Positions 1 to 11,537 of a stretch of 64,000 bases of DNA are shown here, piece by piece (positions within the stretch are counted from its first letter, which is position 1; the number at the start of each line of letters is the position of its first letter). A program made the position numbers and the translations under genes. Source of the stretch: Pardosa pseudoannulata (lineage: Eukaryota > Arthropoda > Arachnida > Araneae > Lycosidae); the NCBI GenBank assembly GCA_032207245.1, contig CM063502.1:67906616-67970615 (forward strand), given 5' to 3'. The notes under the pieces are model-generated. The model searched no databases, had not been told where the DNA came from, and saw only the letters and a list, made by a program, of their open reading frames with translations.

Positions 1-546
1 ACATTCTTGAAAGAAAATCCAACATTTAGATTCTATTTTTGGAATGCAACTCGCTTCATAAAAGTTGTACTTGGCATTCAATTGTACATTTTGTGTATGT
101 GAAAATTCCTCCTTTCTTAGGAGAAAAGGTTTTATGTTTCAGAACAAAATTGTTTTCCTTAAACATTCCACATATCTAATTTGTCTAAAAGACAATTTAG
201 AAGGTAATATCACATTTCAAGAAAGCCTTTTATTAAAACTTATAAAGTTACAGTAGTATATACAGCTGATACTACATGTTTATTTTGAGACAAAAGTTTT
301 ATAAAGTGTGCAATACTTTAGATATTCTCTCACATACGTAATACGTAGACATCAAGTACAAAATAAAATTATTTGTTCATAAAAAGCTATCATAGAAAGC
401 ATGTTCAGAAAGTAAAAATACCCGATTGTTGAAAAATTGAAAAGACATTTTCGAATTACTTACAAAACCATATTGTAGCGTACTCAACTCTACGCGATCT
501 GGAAAAAAAGATAGCGGATGTCTACGTACAGACTACAGATCTTTAT
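1..546. other. AT-rich DNA, no gene seen
   Basis: No coding signal, RNA gene or recognisable repeat was found. The longest open frame (63 codons, 65-256) has AT-driven composition, no splice context and no family resemblance. Confidence 0.5.
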
Positions 547-788
547 TTAGAAACACAATGTTGAAGTTATGATGAAGACATGAAGAAAACGATGAATATC
601 TACAAATGAAATGATGATCTTTGCAGGAATCAGCTTTCTAATAGAAAAAAGGAGGGTGGACACTCTCAGTCGCTCGCCTCGAAGTTCTCGGCGGATGAGT
701 TCACAGGAGACTCGATCGGTCAAAAGTTCTCTCTGGGCCTCGAACTCTGGTCTTTTTATATCATCGTCTGACCGCAAATGTCCATCTC
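547..788 (-). CDS. possible coding fragment, unidentified
   Basis: A GC-richer patch (about 610-980) stands out from its surroundings. On the minus strand a frame runs about 76 codons from just after a stop near 788. Its first fifty residues look protein-like: rich in Glu and Arg with helical spacing. The last third becomes hydrophobic and AT-driven, suggesting the real signal stops near 615. The plus strand also has a 96-codon frame (611-901), with an AG-like acceptor near 625 and a possible AAG|GTAGGA donor near 931, so the strand is not certain. I do not recognise the product. It could be an exon, a decayed exon, or a fragment of a mobile element. Confidence 0.2.
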
Positions 789-989
789 AGCTGATCGGAC
801 ATCTGGTTGATGACGTGGTGAGGAAACCACTTGTAGAAATTCTAGCCGGACAAGTGAAAGGGAAGTTTGCAGTAATCTGGAGCAATCTCGCCGATCATTA
901 ATCGATGTCTCTGGACAAACCCTTGGAGAACAAGGTAGGAAAGTATTGCTGCTTCCCTTACAATGTAGAGGATTTTTGTCGTGTGAGAC

Positions 990-1562
990 TTTCTTCAGGA
1001 TGCCATTGAAACGAACACTGGAAACACTTCGCCAGCATCCTAATGAATTTCTCAGACAGAATGACTGAGATGGTCCTCGGTGTTAACAATCCTCTATTCA
1101 TCATCCTATTCTGCGCGAAACAACTTCCTTTCACTAGGTAAAGAAGAGTTCAGTTCAAGTGCTCACAAAAGGCACGGTTGCTATTTTTCTACGTTATGCC
1201 TTTTTTCTGACGGTCGTAGATAAGTCTGTATCTGGAAATTTAATGTAACGAGAATTCGTTACAACATACATACATCAAAAAAATTAGTTGCATTCCTTAT
1301 TTCAATGCACTTTGTGAGATGAAGAATGAGCTTTTTTACCCTTTCGTCAAAAAAAAAATATGCCACCAAGCCTTTGGTCCATTTTTTGATGGCCCTCTGT
1401 ACTACGTGGGTAAAAATATTTATCTATCCATAAACAACTTTAGACAGGTGAGAACAGGAAAAGCTAAAAGGCTCTAGATTATATTGTGAAGAGTGGTTAA
1501 TGAAACTCCAAACGAATGAGTTCAAGAGTTTCTTAGTGGCGTTGATTGCAAGTATAGTATTA
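990..1562. other. non-coding stretch before the solo LTR
   Basis: Mixed-composition DNA without an open frame above about 60 codons. No repeat structure was recognised. Confidence 0.4.
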
Positions 1563-1566
1563 CCGT

Positions 1567-1983
1567 TGTAGCATCACGCTACGGGAAATTTATTTCTATT
1601 TGTATTTGTTCGTGTATTACGGCTCGCTCTGACGTCAGTTGAACGTATTTTTGCTATCTGGGGGGTCCCCATGCCTCCATTCTATACTCCCTAACCTCTC
1701 CTCTAGGAAAAGTCAGAGAGAGGGGTGTGGGGATTTCAAGTGACGTCACGAAGGCCAAGCGTCGTTTGGTGTGGGAGAAGACGCTGTGAGCTGTTGTCCG
1801 GCGGGCGAGGATGAATGAGAGCGCCGAGGATGTAATTCATGTAAATATCTGTATATATGAGAATAAATTCTTCTTTCATCTCCACCTCGCTTGTGTTCGA
1901 TGAGTCATCCTCATCAGGCCTGTGAAGAACCCTGCTCGGCGATAACGCTACCAAGTTGCCAATTTTAGAGCTGTGACGTTACA
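1567..1983 (+). mobile_element. solo LTR of an LTR retrotransposon
   Basis: The segment starts TGTAGCATC and ends GACGTTACA, so its termini are the inverted pair TGTA/TACA. It is flanked on both sides by the 4-bp direct repeat CCGT (1563-1566 and 1984-1987), the target-site size made by Gypsy-type integrases. It is more GC-rich than its flanks and has an AATAAA signal (about 1861-1866) in the last third, as expected for an R/U5 boundary. No gag or pol lies on either side, so it is best read as a solo LTR left by LTR-LTR recombination. It shares no obvious sequence with the LTRs of the element at 45956-50926. The short minus-strand frame across it (1736-1954) is a shadow. Confidence 0.75.
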
Positions 1984-1989
1984 CCGTTC

Positions 1990-3105
1990 AGCAAACACAC
2001 GTTCTACGTTAACATTTCAACTTTTTTTTTCTGTACTGCCCTCCGTGGTAAATCTGACCGCCGTATTCACTAACACGAGTTAAATCACATTCAAGTGTTA
2101 TTCGAATGTTGAATGCAAAAATGGTATTTACCACGTTTTAATCTGAGAATTTCTTCATCTTCTAACCTGTTGAATATGATCCACCAAATCGTCGATTTAC
2201 AATCGGATTTATTTCTTAGGCATGAACAGAATGTATAACCATACCGTAAGTAAATATGAAGAAAAATCCGTGGTCTCTTGATCGGAACTCTGATGTATTT
2301 TTATGTATATTAACCTTCGATTGGAGGTAGTTCTCGGATTTTGAGATTTTCGTGTTACTCTCTGTTTGGTCCATAAAAGGTCCATAAGAGTTTATTCGGG
2401 GTGTTGATTCTGTGTGGACGTGTATTGTTATGCAACACGCTTTCTTAGATAACATTTAACTTCTTATGTTCTGTATCTCCTTCCGTAGTTATAATAACGG
2501 CAAAAAACCAAATCGCACACTGTGTTATAAACTGCAGAATTTCGTAATTTATAATAATATACTGATAAAAATAATCTAAAATTCAATATTGTTTTTTTAT
2601 AGTATGCCTCAATTATGGGGTTTTCGTACAGAAAATAATCTAGTAAATGTGTACTGTTGACTACAATGTAGTATTATCATTAAAATAGACAAAAGTATAA
2701 ACATTTATTCGAACACTACAGGAACTGAAATACGGCTAATGAATGCAAATCAGGTAATTCAGCAAATAGCAATAAACTTTAATTTTCCCTCTTTTATAAA
2801 CCTGTTTATGATCAGAAAAATATTTCTTACAATAATTTTGGAACATGTGTCGGAATATAGCATAAAATGCAAAACCAGCGTACGGCACAAATACAGAAAA
2901 AAGCTAACTAGAAACGGAACGAAATTTTATCAACCCTATTATAAGGGAACAGATTACACGGCAAAGAAAAGAAATAAACTATTTACAATCCAGAAGCAAA
3001 TGGAGACGCTTAAAAAACTTTTAGTTATTCATAAGCAAAATACAAAATATATTAAAAGAAATAACGATGGAGAAATATATAGCACATTAAACGCCAACAG
3101 GTAAA
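1990..3105. other. AT-rich DNA with an unsupported 121-codon frame
   Basis: An open frame at 2739-3104 (plus) encodes a Lys/Asn/Ile-rich product with no motif I recognise and no splice-site frame. In DNA this AT-rich a frame of this length can arise by chance. Nothing else was identified. Confidence 0.4.
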
Positions 3106-3106
3106 C

Positions 3107-3872
3107 GGGATGGTAAAAGCTTTGAACTGGAATGTAGTATAAAATGTAAAGACTGCTTAAGTAAGACGCAAATAGCCTAATAAAGTGTTCTGAAACAAAT
3201 GACACTAGAAATTACGATTTACAACAGGCTTGATTTCTAGAAAAATTAATTTCCGTCATATGCAAAAAATAATAATAAATCCTTTGTGACATCCAATACA
3301 AACTAAATAAAGTTCCTTATTTACTTGATCAAATACCATGTTATAAGCTAAACTGTAAAATGTAACAAAAATTATGACCCCCGATAAACATATCACTAAC
3401 ATAAAACTTTAAAAGGAGTATAACTATTTGATTCTAAACTCTATAAAATCTGAACGTGACCTTAATGCAAATTTTACGTATACGAGATGGTAAAGGCTTT
3501 GAGGTGGAATGTAGTATAAAATGCAAAGACAGCTTAAGTAAGGCAAATAGCCAAATAAAGTGTTCTAAAACAAATGAAACCAGAAATCACTATTTACAAC
3601 TGGCTTGATTTCTAGAAAAATTAATTTCCGGCATATGAAAAAAAAATAAGTAATAAATCCTTTATGACATCCAGTACAAAGTAAGTAAAGTTCCTTATTT
3701 ACTTGATCAGATACCATGTTATAAACTATACTGTAAAATGTAACAAAAATTATGACATGGCATATCACTAACATAAAACTAAAACATATCACTAACATAA
3801 AACTTTAAAATGAGTAAAACCATTTGATTCTAAACTCTAAAAAATCTGAACCTGATCTTAATGCAAATTTTG
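3107..3872. repeat. 377-bp direct tandem duplication
   Basis: Two head-to-tail copies start at the shared block GATGGTAAA(A/G)GCTTTGA, at 3109 and 3486, and stay alignable to CTTAATGCAAATTTT at about 3475 and 3870. Differences are scattered substitutions and small indels. Copy 2 also has an internal short duplication of a CATATCACTAACATAAAACT block near 3763-3805. No coding potential is conserved between copies. Confidence 0.8.
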
Positions 3873-3874
3873 AT

Positions 3875-4655
3875 AAAGTAAGCTATGATTACTTATTTTA
3901 ATTCACGAATCAACATCACAAAAGTGCTCTTCTACACGTTCTTAAAAAAGATAGCATTTTAAGTTGTAAAGATGCTCCATAAGGAAAATATAGCTGCAGA
4001 GAAATATTGAAAAGTTCTTGTAAAGTGGTTGTTATTAAAGACTTAGCTAGAAAGGAAAATCATCTATAAGATGCAAGGGATTTGGAGAAATAATACTAAA
4101 TTAATTTAAATAGTTTTATAAGTATAAAATAGTATTCGCTTTTAGCCGAGACATATTTATTAGTTAAGAATTGCATGTATTAACAAATGCATACTGCTTC
4201 TAATTCCCTAGAGGCTATGAGAGTTTCAAAATTCTTGTAAACTCTTTTTAAGTGTATTTAAATAAAAATTCATTTGTCTGAAACAAGAACTTTTCTGAAA
4301 ACTTTCAACTGATTAAAGACTGATATCGATTGTTAAAAAGATCTGTTTACAATTCACTACTTGCCTTTATCGCGGCTTGTTTGTAAAGTGGAAAATAATC
4401 ATTAAGGCCCTCACAATATATAAATAAAATGAATATAAACTAGATTCTGTATAATGTCTGTCTTAGTAAAATTCCTTATTTAAAAAGTCGCAGATGCTTT
4501 CAAGTAATTTAAAACAAAATTTTTTCCAATTATTTGTAACTTTATTATGTGTTCTTTATTTTTTAATATAATATAAACATCGAAAACATCGATTACACAT
4601 CATCATAGAACGTAGAACCCCTTTATTTCACATCACAACATCGTTACTACTGTTT
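3875..4655. other. AT-rich DNA, nothing recognised
   Basis: No gene or structured repeat was found. Confidence 0.4.
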
Positions 4656-4658
4656 GCT

Positions 4659-4742
4659 ACCGTTGCCAACGGGTAACAACAAATACACCGTTGCTAATAA
4701 GTAACAACAAATACACCGTTGCTAATAGGTAACAACAAATAC
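4659..4742. repeat. 28-bp minisatellite, three units
   Basis: Three units begin ACCGTTGC at 4659, 4687 and 4715, each ending in TAACAACAAATAC. Units differ at one to three positions. Confidence 0.85.
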
Positions 4743-4744
4743 CA

Positions 4745-5688
4745 CATGATACTAATAGACATGGTAGATGTTACAATAAGTTATGATAATTTACAGTGTT
4801 AGTGTACCACTCACAGTTTGCATTTGTATTATTTACATTTAAGTCAATTCGGCCCGGTACTGACTATCTCTATACATACGATACTTTCGCTTTTGCCAGA
4901 TATACGAATTCAAGAAATGACATGAAGTGCATTGAGAAGATCAAAGAACTTATGAAAATGTAGAGTTCAACTAAAAATGTGATTATTCTTTTGTCCTTAA
5001 AAATAAAGATTCGTGTTTCAGAAAGGCCTTTCTTCCAAGGTCAGCAATGCTGAATAAACTTTAATTCTACCTACTTTCTACTATGTAAATATTTTAAAGC
5101 ATCTCCTCCAGCCAATTTTAGAAAAAAATTTAATACAGGAGACGAATTTCAAGATGAACTACATCATATATTTAAGCCATCTAGCTCTTTGCATTTCAAG
5201 TCCTTCACATGCAATGATGTCTTGGAGACGTCATGGGCCGAAGTAGACTGACGTTAATAGCTGTCTCCGGCAGACATCGTGCAGAATATTAAATCCTTTA
5301 ATTATTTAACTCGAGCTTCTATAAGATTCTGATTAGACTGTTCGTGATCCATGTGTCCTTAAAAATAATGTATGAAACGGATGAAATTGGAAGTGTAAAA
5401 ACTGCTATCTCCTCTGCCTATTCGAAAATGATTTGAAATGTTTCATACTTTACAAAAATACTAACTTTATACTATTGTTTAATTATTATCCATCAATATC
5501 ATATATGAACCTCATTAAATGTTACATATCAATGCAAATTTCAAAATAAAACTTTATTTTTTCTCATCTTGCGCAGAATTGTTCAGCCACAACTAAACAG
5601 TACTTTTCGGACACGTCTAATTCCATTTTATTTGTATATCAAGGGGTTCACAGATTGAAATACATATATATTTCCAAAAATACACTTA
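4745..5688. other. flanking, probably intronic DNA
   Basis: No open frame or repeat was recognised. A slightly GC-richer patch at about 5160-5290 contains only short interrupted frames on both strands. The 3' end lies next to the donor of the exon at 5690-5887, so part of this stretch is probably the downstream intron of that minus-strand gene. Confidence 0.35.
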
Positions 5689-5689
5689 C

Positions 5690-5887
5690 TGCTTTTCTGT
5701 ACCACCAGCAATCCCCATTATTTAAGTATCGGTGAGAGTACCCAGCAGTATACGCTTTGTACAGCGATACTCCTGGCCTAAAGGAGATTTCACTGTAAAC
5801 GCACATGGATGTCAACGCTTCAAAAGACATCCTCTCGTATGTCAACTTGGCGATCACTTCTAAGGCCTGATCTTCCATATCTTTCAG
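5690..5887 (-). CDS. internal coding exon of an unidentified gene
   Basis: On the minus strand a 198-nt frame without stops sits between a strong donor (GCA|GTAAGT just after 5690) and an acceptor (ACTTCTAG| just before 5887). Read in phase 0 it gives 66 residues beginning Leu-Lys-Asp-Met-Glu-Asp, with a helix-like N-terminal half and an aromatic C-terminal half ending NNGDCWWYRKA. The length is an exact multiple of three, so both introns would be phase 0. Composition and codon use look coding and differ sharply from the flanks. I do not recognise the family and no other exon of this gene was found, so the rest presumably lies beyond large introns. The internal Met at 5878 is probably not the start. 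Confidence 0.6.
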
Positions 5888-5954
5888 CTAGAAGTTTTAA
5901 ACGGTATGGGGTATAACTCAAAACGGGTTAGCCGTAAAATTATAAAATTTTGTA

Positions 5955-6105
5955 CTTAAGATTACTATAACTAATTGTACACTTTCTCTTGCATCTCCTA
6001 CCTGCACTCTATATAACGAAAAATTTCAATATAATATATAAACGGTAGGGGGTATATGTTATATTGAAATTTTTCGTTAGAAAGAGTACAGATTGAAGTA
6101 AAAGG
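5955..6105. repeat. inverted repeat with 20-bp perfect core
   Basis: The arms AACGAAAAATTTCAATATAA (6015-6034) and its exact complement (6059-6078) enclose a 24-nt spacer. Similarity continues outward imperfectly for another 40-50 nt on each side. This looks like two inverted copies of a dispersed repeat rather than a simple hairpin; related sequence recurs at 8750-9460. Confidence 0.8.
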
Positions 6106-6293
6106 TGCAAGTGCACAACTAGATGTTATAACAGTTCTAAACACAACATACCGATCTTCTACGTCTAATTATTTTTGAGTTAAACTAGATACATACGTAC
6201 GCACAAACGCCAAGAGCAAACTAGTCATAATCTGTTCAGAAAAGCTCAAAGTAAGAATTTAAAATTTCAGACTTAAAGTTTCATTTTAAGCCC
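6105..6293. repeat. dispersed repeat, copy 1
   Basis: A segment including CTACGTCTAAT, the CAAACTAGTCATAATC block and a TTTAAAATTTCAGACTTAAAG block recurs in the same order at about 9245-9450. It directly abuts the Helitron beginning at 6295. Confidence 0.55.
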
Positions 6294-6294
6294 A

Positions 6295-7155
6295 TCAGCT
6301 GTATAATAATAGCCTAAGTTATCTGTCCGTCTGTCCATGGATTTTTGAAGGGGTTAAATCTGGAATGGATAGGAGCATCCATATTGGATTCTTGATGAGT
6401 TACGGTTAGTAAATTTCAAAGCAAGTCTTTAGAAACTTTCGAAATCCACCCCTTCCCTTTTTGAGCTTTTAATGCCATTATTTCAAGCCCTATTTTCGCC
6501 GGTTAAGAGCAGACAATTAAATTTATCAATTTATCACATATTAAATAGGTAAAAATTAAATTTTTTTCTAGCATTATGACGTCATTCCTTTAACCATCGC
6601 ATTTAATCATTTCTTATTTTAAATTATTTAAGTGTCGTCTGAATTATTTTCATACGTTTTATCACTGAACTTAGAGATTAAGCAAATAATTTTCTTTTAT
6701 ATTTGTCTTAAATTATAGATAAGTTATATAAACGATAATTTTAAATTTAATCATCGATTATGTTTTATTGCAATGAAAATTTTATCACCGGTATTAACAA
6801 CAAATTCTTTTCATAAAAGTCTAGGAGTCTATACCACGTACTAATAAATATCTAACGTTGAAGTTTAAAAATTAACTTTAAATTAATCTTTAAAAATTAA
6901 GAAGTTTGTTCGTTTGTGTTTTTGTTTTTTATACATAACCACACGGTTTGACTAGATGAATTCAACTTGATTCTAAACTGCATTCACAGTATTAGGAGAC
7001 TTCAGAGGAGTATGGAGATAAAAATTTATTGTGCGTGTACCAGATAATTCTCAGTTGAAACACAAACAAGTTTTTTACCTACCTCATAGGGTACTTTACA
7101 ATTCTGGAACATTAAAAATTTTACTGATTCCATCATATGACGGGCTATATGTTAG
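6295..7155 (+). mobile_element. non-autonomous Helitron, family 1 copy (H1)
   Basis: The copy begins with TC followed by GTATAATAATAGCCTAAG and ends with an imperfect palindrome (CCATCATATGACGGG) then CTATATGTTAG before a T. This matches the Helitron plan of 5' TC, a 3' hairpin and a CTRR-like end. It aligns along its length with copies at 18483-19955, 22304-23122 and 36105-38320, sharing CATCCATATTGGATTC, a GACGTCATTCCTTTAACCAT block, TCACCGGTATTAACAACAA and CCACACGGTTTGACTA. No Rep/helicase gene is present, so it would depend on an autonomous element elsewhere. Confidence 0.75.
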
Positions 7156-7159
7156 TACT

Positions 7160-8209
7160 GATATAACGCTCAAATTGGTCAAAATTAAATCAGTCATGGT
7201 TAAAATAAATATTTTCGTTAAAATTTAAACCCTGAGATTTAACATGAACACAATACTCAAATACAGAAATTCAAATATAGAAAACCACACCAAGAAAAGT
7301 TTCTTCCAAATAAAAATAAAATACCTCTTTACTTATAATCAGTTATCTTTTTTCCCAAATGATATTCACGAGATCCGCAATTCTCAGAAATCTTTATTTT
7401 GATATTAATGCACATTAATTTGAACATTAAATTTAATCCCCTTCATTCAAGAGTTCGGGAATTTTCAAGAACAGTGAATGTTAAAAGCCTCATTCTTACA
7501 CTCTTTATCCCAAATGAATTTGGATACATCGATCCAAAGACCATTTTTTTCTTCGATTCCAATTAAATGAAAAATTCATGCCGTTTTCCTCGCTAGGTTT
7601 TAAATAGCCCATAAATTATGGTCTCATTATCTGACGGTATCTACATATTAAGCAAATCATAATTAATGTCATTCGGAAAATAAACTGCTTCTTTCAGGTA
7701 AAAACTACTGGTAGATAGAAATAAAGATTAACTGTCGGTTTGAAAAGAGAGAAATTCAGTGGGTTACTAATTATCAAAATTAATCATCAATTATGTGAAA
7801 TTAATCATCAATTATCTGGAGCAATACAATCATGTAATGACTTTTGGAATTGAAATTTCGGTAGCTATTTTTAGTAAAGCGAAATTCAATACAACTTTTG
7901 CAAATTAAACGCATCTCAATGATATTTGAATATTCAACGGTTTATTAGCAGAATAAGCGTGTGTATAGTTATTTAAATTGGAGAATAAACTAATCTTTCA
8001 TTTCCAAAGGTAATACAGTAACAAAAAGAAATAAAAATATCTACTGACAAATGACTATCTTTGCATGTTTTAAAAACTATTTTTCTAAATAGAAAAAAGT
8101 TCTGATATGGACACCCCGGGATTACCTTGTACAAATTCTATATTATATCTGTTTTTTCATTTTATACGATGAGAATTTGAAATTATCGTTTGTACTTTCT
8201 CTTCAAGAT
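7160..8209. other. AT-rich DNA, nothing recognised
   Basis: No gene or structured repeat was identified apart from scattered short direct repeats such as AATTAATCATCAATTATG, found twice near 7770-7815. Confidence 0.4.
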
Positions 8210-8223
8210 TCAAAGTAGGTTTC

Positions 8224-8375
8224 CGGAACCGGAGTTCGTGGGTTCGAATCCCGCTACTGGCATGGATGTTCGTAGCCGTTCGGAATCGGCTTTAAACCGT
8301 AGGTCCCGGTCTCATTAGCCCTCGTGTGCAAAACAGTAGACCGTAGCGCTCCAAACCAAACCAAACCAAACCAAA
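8224..8375 (+). mobile_element. tRNA-derived SINE (family A), 5'-truncated
   Basis: The copy lacks the A box but keeps the B box (GGTTCGAATCC near 8241), the unique body and a (CCAAA)n-type tail. It is flanked by the 14-bp duplication TCAAAGTAGGTTTC (8210-8223 and 8376-8389), consistent with LINE-mediated target-primed insertion. The short minus-strand frame across it is a shadow. Confidence 0.85.
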
Positions 8376-8389
8376 TCAAAGTAGGTTTC

Positions 8390-8750
8390 ATTTCGTATGG
8401 TAATCGTGGAGTCAGAGTAAAGCTTAAGTACTGCCATCTGGTGGAGATCAGCAGCATTAATACTCGTTAAAATGAGAATTTCTTATATTCAAATATATAG
8501 ATCTATACTAATTTTTTTCTTGTGTCAATACTTTCATCCATACCAGGAAATAATTAAACAGTAAAAATTCAAAAATTCTCTGCAAATAACAGATTTTTAT
8601 TTTTATTATCTGAAAATGGACACGTTTTCCTCTGTTTAAATGACAGTGCTACAACTGTGTATAAATACGTCGATATCTTAGAGTTGCATTGCTGTAGATC
8701 GGTGCGTTAATAACTATCATATTAAGAATTATGATTATATAAAGAGCTGG
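8390..8750. other. AT-rich DNA, nothing recognised
   Basis: No coding or repeat signal was recognised. Confidence 0.35.
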
Positions 8751-9138
8751 TTGCAATCAAAAAGAAACTTGCTCAACTAGATGTTATAACAATTCTCTAT
8801 AAAAAATATCAACATTCTACAGAGAACATCTTTTTTTAATTATACTCTGCAGCGTAAATAACGTTATATTGAAAATTTTCAGTTAAAAAGAGGGGAAAGT
8901 GCAATCAAACGAGGGATGTAAAACTAGATATTATAATATCCCTCAAATCAACATTTCAACATTTTACGGCTAATCGTTTTTAATTTATGATATGCAACAT
9001 TAATAACGTTGTATTGATTTTTTTCGTTTTATAGAGTGCAGAGGGAAAACAAAAGAACATGTGCACAACTATGCAGTATAGCAGTCAGAAACACTAAATT
9101 TTGGTTTTTAGTGCTATGTTTTACTTTTATTTTCAATA
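8750..9138. repeat. ~145-bp degenerate tandem repeat, related to 5955-6105
   Basis: Blocks such as AACGTTATATTGA (about 8859) and AACGTTGTATTGA (about 9004), each followed by an AAAGAG/AGAGTGCAG block and an ACTAGATATTATAA-type block, recur at a spacing near 145 nt. The same motifs form the inverted arms at 5955-6105. Confidence 0.6.
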
Positions 9139-9240
9139 CGAGGGCTAATAGGACAGATACCTACTGCTTACGGTAGGATTTGAACCCACGAACTCCGGTA
9201 TCGAAGATCAGCATCCTTACTATTTGGCCATCGTTCGGAC
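9139..9240 (-). mobile_element. SINE family A, internally deleted copy
   Basis: The minus strand carries both promoter boxes: GGCCAAATAGT replacing the A-box GGCCGAGTGGT, and GGTTCAAATCC as B box. The body after it is shortened and the tail is absent. No clear target-site duplication was seen. Confidence 0.75.
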
Positions 9241-9244
9241 CGAA

Positions 9245-9460
9245 ATACAACATATCGGCCGTCTACGTCTAATAGTTTTTTTAAGTTATTCAAGATTCGT
9301 TCGTGCATACATAAGAACGTATATATGTTATATTGAATTCGTTGTATGGAGGGCAAATATACGTAAGTACCTACAAACGTCAAGACTAAACTAGTCATAA
9401 TCAGATCAGGAATGGCGAAAATAAACATTTAAAGTTTCAGAATTAAAGTTTCCTTATACT
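9245..9460. repeat. dispersed repeat, copy 2
   Basis: This carries the same ordered blocks as 6105-6293 (CTACGTCTAATAG, CAAACGTCAAGAC, AAACTAGTCATAATC, TTTCAGAATTAAAG). The SINE at 9139-9240 interrupts the larger repeat. Confidence 0.55.
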
Positions 9461-9464
9461 GCAT

Positions 9465-10130
9465 ACTGACAAAACTCTGAAACTGGTAAAAATTTAGTCA
9501 AGCACTGTCATAATATGTATGTACGTTGGAATCTGAGCACTGAAATTTATCGTGATTACAATACTTCCTTTACTTTGCACAAAGAAGAACAAGAAAAGTC
9601 TAATAAAGCACAATTAAAACAAAACGTGACTGGCACTAGTAGTTTAGCCTTTACTGGAAACACAAAAGATTTAATAAATTAGTACAGCAAATATGGTTCT
9701 CTTGACTACACAAAGCATCCTTGCAAAACACACAGAACTTAAGAATTAAGAAAACGCAGCATAAAAGAGGGAGAATAGAATAAATATCTAACTAAAGAAG
9801 GAATTAATTGTTACAGCAACTCAAAGAAATGTGCACAGCATGGCAACTTGGAGAAGGTGCCTATGTTTTATAACTGACTTACATTATAAACTCTCATTAA
9901 ACGTAGAACTCTGACAAAAATTTTCAGCTTTACACTCAAAGGGCGAGAACAATGAGAAAATTAACAGTATACTTTTAGATCGCAACATTAAAACTTGAGG
10001 GAAAAATATAAAAAAAAAATTGAAATATTTTTTAAATACTTCGCTTATATATCTATTATGTACAACATATATGTATAAGTATGTGTAAATTAATGCACAA
10101 TATATATTTTTGTGTGCATGCATAATAGTT
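9465..10130. other. AT-rich DNA, nothing recognised
   Basis: No supported feature. The long minus-strand frame here runs into the tandem repeat at 10150 and is repeat-driven. Confidence 0.4.
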
Positions 10131-10137
10131 TTCAGTA

Positions 10138-10275
10138 TGTGTGTGTGTGTGGGCATGATAATGTACAATAAATATGTTTCTGTGTATGCATGATAATGTA
10201 CACTAAATGTATGTTTTTGTGTAAGCATGATAATGTACAACATGTATATATATGTGTGTGTGTATGTGTGTGTAT
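10138..10275. repeat. (GT)n and ~36-bp tandem repeat
   Basis: GT-rich tracts flank three units starting GCATGATAATGTACA at 10153, 10188 and 10225. The repeat creates a spurious Tyr/His/Thr-rich minus-strand frame. Confidence 0.75.
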
Positions 10276-10279
10276 CTTA

Positions 10280-11530
10280 GAATCTTATTCATCACATATA
10301 ACAGTTTGTTAAATACATTATGATATATGCATATTTATTTAATAGACTTGTAAATTTCGTAGTGAATTAGCTTTAATCCAACTTATTTGTTAAAAGTATT
10401 AACATTACTTTTAAAATTCAGTTAAATTACAGTTTCTCAAACAACAATTTTATCTAAAAACAATACAGTCTTAAACATTTGAAACCTCAATTATGGTTGA
10501 TAACATATAACATTCTCGTATTTTCTTGCTTATGCTAAAGACGTATTTTTCGTGATCAATGGCCTTCTGTCGTCCATAGAAATCATTCATATTGTTCCTA
10601 AGTCCATTAATCTAGAAAATCATATAAGCAGACTAGTTATTACTGGAGGGTACAGGCTACGAACATGGTAGTAGTATATATACCTTGAGGAAAACTATCA
10701 CTAAATTTGTGATTAAGTTAATGTGTGTGTGTGTGCCTATAAACACCTACATTCATAATCTTAAATTAAAATAAATATTGCACATTAACTCATGAAAATT
10801 AATAAGGATAAATTCGTATATACATTTCATATATCAAAATATTCTTAACCTTAAAATAGATATGCTAAAGTCTCCTTTCACCCCCTTCAAATTTTTAATA
10901 CCCTACTTAACAGCCTTAAAACGTTAGATAAGGGAGTGTGCTCTTCAACTTAAATTTTTTTTACCCATTTCTCAAAATTAAAGTTGGAATTAATGCTAAT
11001 TTTCTGTCCACTTGCCAAATTTTTCAGCAGCGCTTCTGCAAAAATTAAATTGCTACTTATGTATTTTTGAGCTAGCTTAAATGATAAAGGTTTACGCTTG
11101 CCTCCAAAAACTGCTAAACCATCTTAAGTCTCATGGAAACAAAATCACAAACCGATATTGGCGACAAATGTGTTTATTCGCAGAGCATTCTATGCAGAGC
11201 TGTTGCACTGTAAAGACGGTGGGTTAACCGATGCGTTTCGGTTCTCAATGAATGTGAAGCTTCACACAATTCTGGACTTAATTTTCTGGTGCCCCGACTG
11301 TAATTCCTCGAGGAGTTCTTTTTTTCCAGCAAGCCCAGGCGAACTAAATAATAAGGAGTAATCTCCAGTGTAATCGGTTAAGAATATTTCAACGGGTTAC
11401 ATACATATATTGTCACGTAAGTAGTCGTATAATAGATAGGAAAATCTAATGTCAAGAATGTAGAACTCTTTATTTATAACAACTGCTGAAAGAAGAAATG
11501 TCTACCATTCTGAACTTTTCTCTTTTAAAC
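10280..11530. other. AT-rich DNA with one GC-richer open patch
   Basis: Mostly featureless. At 11158-11361 a 67-codon plus-strand frame overlaps a GC-richer patch with a possible acceptor (TTTATTCGCAG near 11180), but the minus strand is open there too. I cannot assign a gene. Confidence 0.3.
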
Positions 11531-11537
11531 AGCAGTG

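Noticed and set aside
1736..1954. 72-codon minus-strand gene
   Set aside because: Entirely within the solo LTR.
2739..3104. 121-codon plus-strand gene
   Set aside because: No motif, no splice context, Lys/Asn/Ile composition as expected by chance in AT-rich DNA. Kept only as a note in the regional entry.
8254..8457. 67-codon minus-strand gene
   Set aside because: Lies across the SINE at 8224-8375 including its simple-repeat tail.
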